Below are positions 5,772 through 7,193 of a stretch of 7,193 bases of DNA, piece by piece; the stretch's first letter is position 1, and the number at the start of each line of letters is the position of its first letter. Position numbers and translations under genes: made by a program. The stretch lies in contig SKIG01000164.1 of NCBI GenBank assembly GCA_007116535.1, forward strand, positions 1 through 7,193, written 5' to 3'. The stretch is from Psychroflexus sp. (GTDB lineage: Bacteria > Bacteroidota > Bacteroidia > Flavobacteriales > Flavobacteriaceae). The notes under the pieces were generated by a model. It saw only the letters and a program-made list of their open reading frames with translations, had not been told where the DNA came from and made no database searches.

Positions 5772-7010
5772 ATGAACAAACAAGAAATATTAGAGCGTTT
5801 TCTTCGCTATGTAAAGATAGATACCCAAAGTGATGCTTCATCTACCGCAACTCCAAGTACTGAAAAACAATGGAAGTTGGCTACTGTGCTGAAAGATGAA
5901 TTAAAGGCGATAGGAATGACAGAGGTAAGCATCGACGAAAAAGCCTACGTCATGGCAACTTTAGCATCCAATGTTTCGCATGAGGTACCATGTATTGGTT
6001 TTGTCTCTCACTTTGATACAAGTCCTGATTTTACAGCGACTAATGTACAACCGCAAATTCATGAGAATTACGATGGTAAAGACATAGTCTTAAACAAAGA
6101 GCAAAATATTGTTCTATCACCATCTTATTTTGAAGATTTGCTGTTGTATAAAGGGCAAACTTTGATTACTACAGATGGTACAACTTTATTAGGAGCCGAT
6201 GACAAGGCAGGAATAACTGAAATTGTCTCAGCTATGAAATACCTTATAGAAAATCCTGAAATCAAACATGGTAAAATTCGTGTTTGTTTTACTCCTGACG
6301 AAGAAATTGGTCGTGGTGCGCATCATTTTGATGTTGAAAAGTTTGGCGCTGAATGGGCATATACAATGGATGGAAGTCAACTAGGTGAACTAGAGTATGA
6401 AAACTTCAATGCAGCCTCTGCTTCCATAAAATTTAATGGTAAAATTGTTCATCCGGGTTACGCCAAGGGAAAAATGATCAATAGTATGTATCGCGCAGCT
6501 GAGTTTATCCAACAAATGCCTTTAGAACAAACGCCTGAATTTACTGAAGGAAGAGAAGGTTTTTTTCATCTCTCGTCTGTAAATGGTGAAGTTGAAGACA
6601 CTCACCTTCATTACATTATTCGCGATCATGACAGAAATTTATTTCATGACAAAAAGCAGTTTATCCTTGATTTGGTAGATAAATTTAAAACAAAGTATGG
6701 TGAAACTAGCCTTGAAGTTGAAATTAAAGATCAATATTTTAACATGCGAGAAAAAGTTGAACCCGTAATGCATGTAGTAGATACTGCTGAAGAAGCTATG
6801 AAATCCTTAGGAATTACACCGATTATCAAACCAATTCGTGGAGGAACAGACGGTTCGCAATTAAGCTATATGGGCTTACCTTGTCCAAATATATTTGCGG
6901 GTGGACACAATTTTCATGGAAGGTATGAATATGTCCCATTTGAAAGTATAGTAAAAGCAACAGAGGTTATCGTTAAAATTGCAGAGTTGACAGCTGAAAA
7001 AGCTAAGTAG
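5772..7010 (+). CDS. pepT: tripeptide aminopeptidase (peptidase T, M20B)
   Basis: This 412-residue cytoplasmic di-zinc exopeptidase removes the N-terminal residue of tripeptides and completes intracellular peptide breakdown. All M20B motifs are present. [11 protein letters not shown] carries zinc ligand His80 and catalytic Asp82. LLGADDKAG holds the bridging aspartate (the Asp143/Asp144 pair). [10 protein letters not shown] has general base Glu177 and ligand Glu178. [14 protein letters not shown] has ligand Asp200. [13 protein letters not shown] (His227) and [16 protein letters not shown] (Arg356) form the substrate pocket, and the final ligand His382 is in [10 protein letters not shown]. Length matches the family, at about 408-412 residues. 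The start is ATG at 5772, preceded by an A/T-only stretch without a Shine-Dalgarno sequence. It is the only plus-strand gene here, is divergent from tgt, and appears monocistronic because a strong terminator follows 16 bases after its stop. Confidence 0.97.
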   Translation: MNKQEILERFLRYVKIDTQSDASSTATPSTEKQWKLATVLKDELKAIGMTEVSIDEKAYVMATLASNVSHEVPCIGFVSHFDTSPDFTATNVQPQIHENYDGKDIVLNKEQNIVLSPSYFEDLLLYKGQTLITTDGTTLLGADDKAGITEIVSAMKYLIENPEIKHGKIRVCFTPDEEIGRGAHHFDVEKFGAEWAYTMDGSQLGELEYENFNAASASIKFNGKIVHPGYAKGKMINSMYRAAEFIQQMPLEQTPEFTEGREGFFHLSSVNGEVEDTHLHYIIRDHDRNLFHDKKQFILDLVDKFKTKYGETSLEVEIKDQYFNMREKVEPVMHVVDTAEEAMKSLGITPIIKPIRGGTDGSQLSYMGLPCPNIFAGGHNFHGRYEYVPFESIVKATEVIVKIAELTAEKAK

Positions 7011-7026
7011 AATGACTTTTATAATT

Positions 7027-7060
7027 AAAAATCCCGCATCTAATGCGGGATTTTTGTTTT
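7027..7060 (+). terminator. Rho-independent terminator after pepT
   Basis: The arms at 7027-7039 and 7043-7055 are perfectly complementary (13 bp, with core TCCCGCAT/ATGCGGGA) around a three-base loop CTA. They are followed by a T-rich tract (TTTTTGTTTT, 7051-7060). The hairpin starts 16 bases after the pepT stop. Because the upstream arm begins with A residues, it could also work for transcripts entering from the right on the minus strand. Confidence 0.92.
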
Positions 7061-7120
7061 GTAAGCAAATAGGATATTATTTGTAGCGTGAATTTGATTT
7101 ATATTAATTTGTTTTTGATA

Positions 7121-7183
7121 CGCTTTGTGTATTTTGTGCCCCTGCCTGCCGAGCATTCAGGCAGGTTCTTAGTGTCTTTTGTT
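7121..7183. repeat. nine-base-phased TTTGTG-like repeat around a CCTGCCTG inverted repeat
   Basis: Two nonamers, CGCTTTGTG (7121-7129) and TATTTTGTG (7130-7138), are followed by 27 bases and then TTCTTAGTG (7166-7174) and TCTTTTGTT (7175-7183) in the same nine-base phase. The 27-base insert contains CCTGCCTG (7141-7148) and its perfect inverted copy CAGGCAGG (7158-7165) around a nine-base loop. The stretch is non-coding and ends in a run of A at the window edge. I suspect a dispersed intergenic repeat of the kind common in Bacteroidota, but one copy cannot prove that. Confidence 0.6.
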
Positions 7184-7193
7184 TAAAAAAAAA

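Overview
The window is AT-rich DNA that looks like a Bacteroidota chromosome, most likely flavobacterial or a close relative. Three things point that way: starts without Shine-Dalgarno sequences, several promoter-like TTG / TAnnTTTG pairs, and the protein set, which includes a queuine tRNA-ribosyltransferase ending in a variant zinc site. All genes except pepT lie on the minus strand, and nothing marks the region as a mobile element.

Layout from left to right. 1-412 is the N-terminal third of gpmI (cofactor-independent phosphoglycerate mutase), running off the left edge, with a good Bacteroidota-type promoter at 431-460. 510-1256 and 1355-2107 are tandem paralogous M15 (VanY/LdcB-type) zinc carboxypeptidases with N-terminal export signals, both starting at TTG. 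The downstream copy (510-1256) has lost the first zinc-ligand histidine and a conserved arginine. 2115-2549 is a GNAT acetyltransferase ending 7 bases before the upstream M15 gene. 2595-3152 is a complete clpP-type serine protease. 3277-4356 is an LptF/LptG-family lipopolysaccharide-export permease, overlapping the tgt stop codon (TAATG). 4356-5486 is tgt, whose three zinc-binding cysteines are all replaced. 5487-5771 is a divergent intergenic region with several small palindromes. 5772-7010 is pepT on the plus strand, followed by a strong hairpin terminator. 7056-7193 is non-coding and carries a nine-base-phased TTTGTG-like repeat around a CCTGCCTG/CAGGCAGG inverted repeat.

Together these are mostly housekeeping functions. 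tgt and the Lpt permease form a translationally coupled pair. clpP, the acetyltransferase and the two M15 genes follow on the same strand with short gaps and may be read through in part. gpmI and pepT have their own promoters. I see no clearly new multi-gene system. The items most worth a second look are the active-site decay in one of the tandem M15 peptidases, the zinc-site loss in TGT, the likely leaderless tgt mRNA, and the repeat at the right end.
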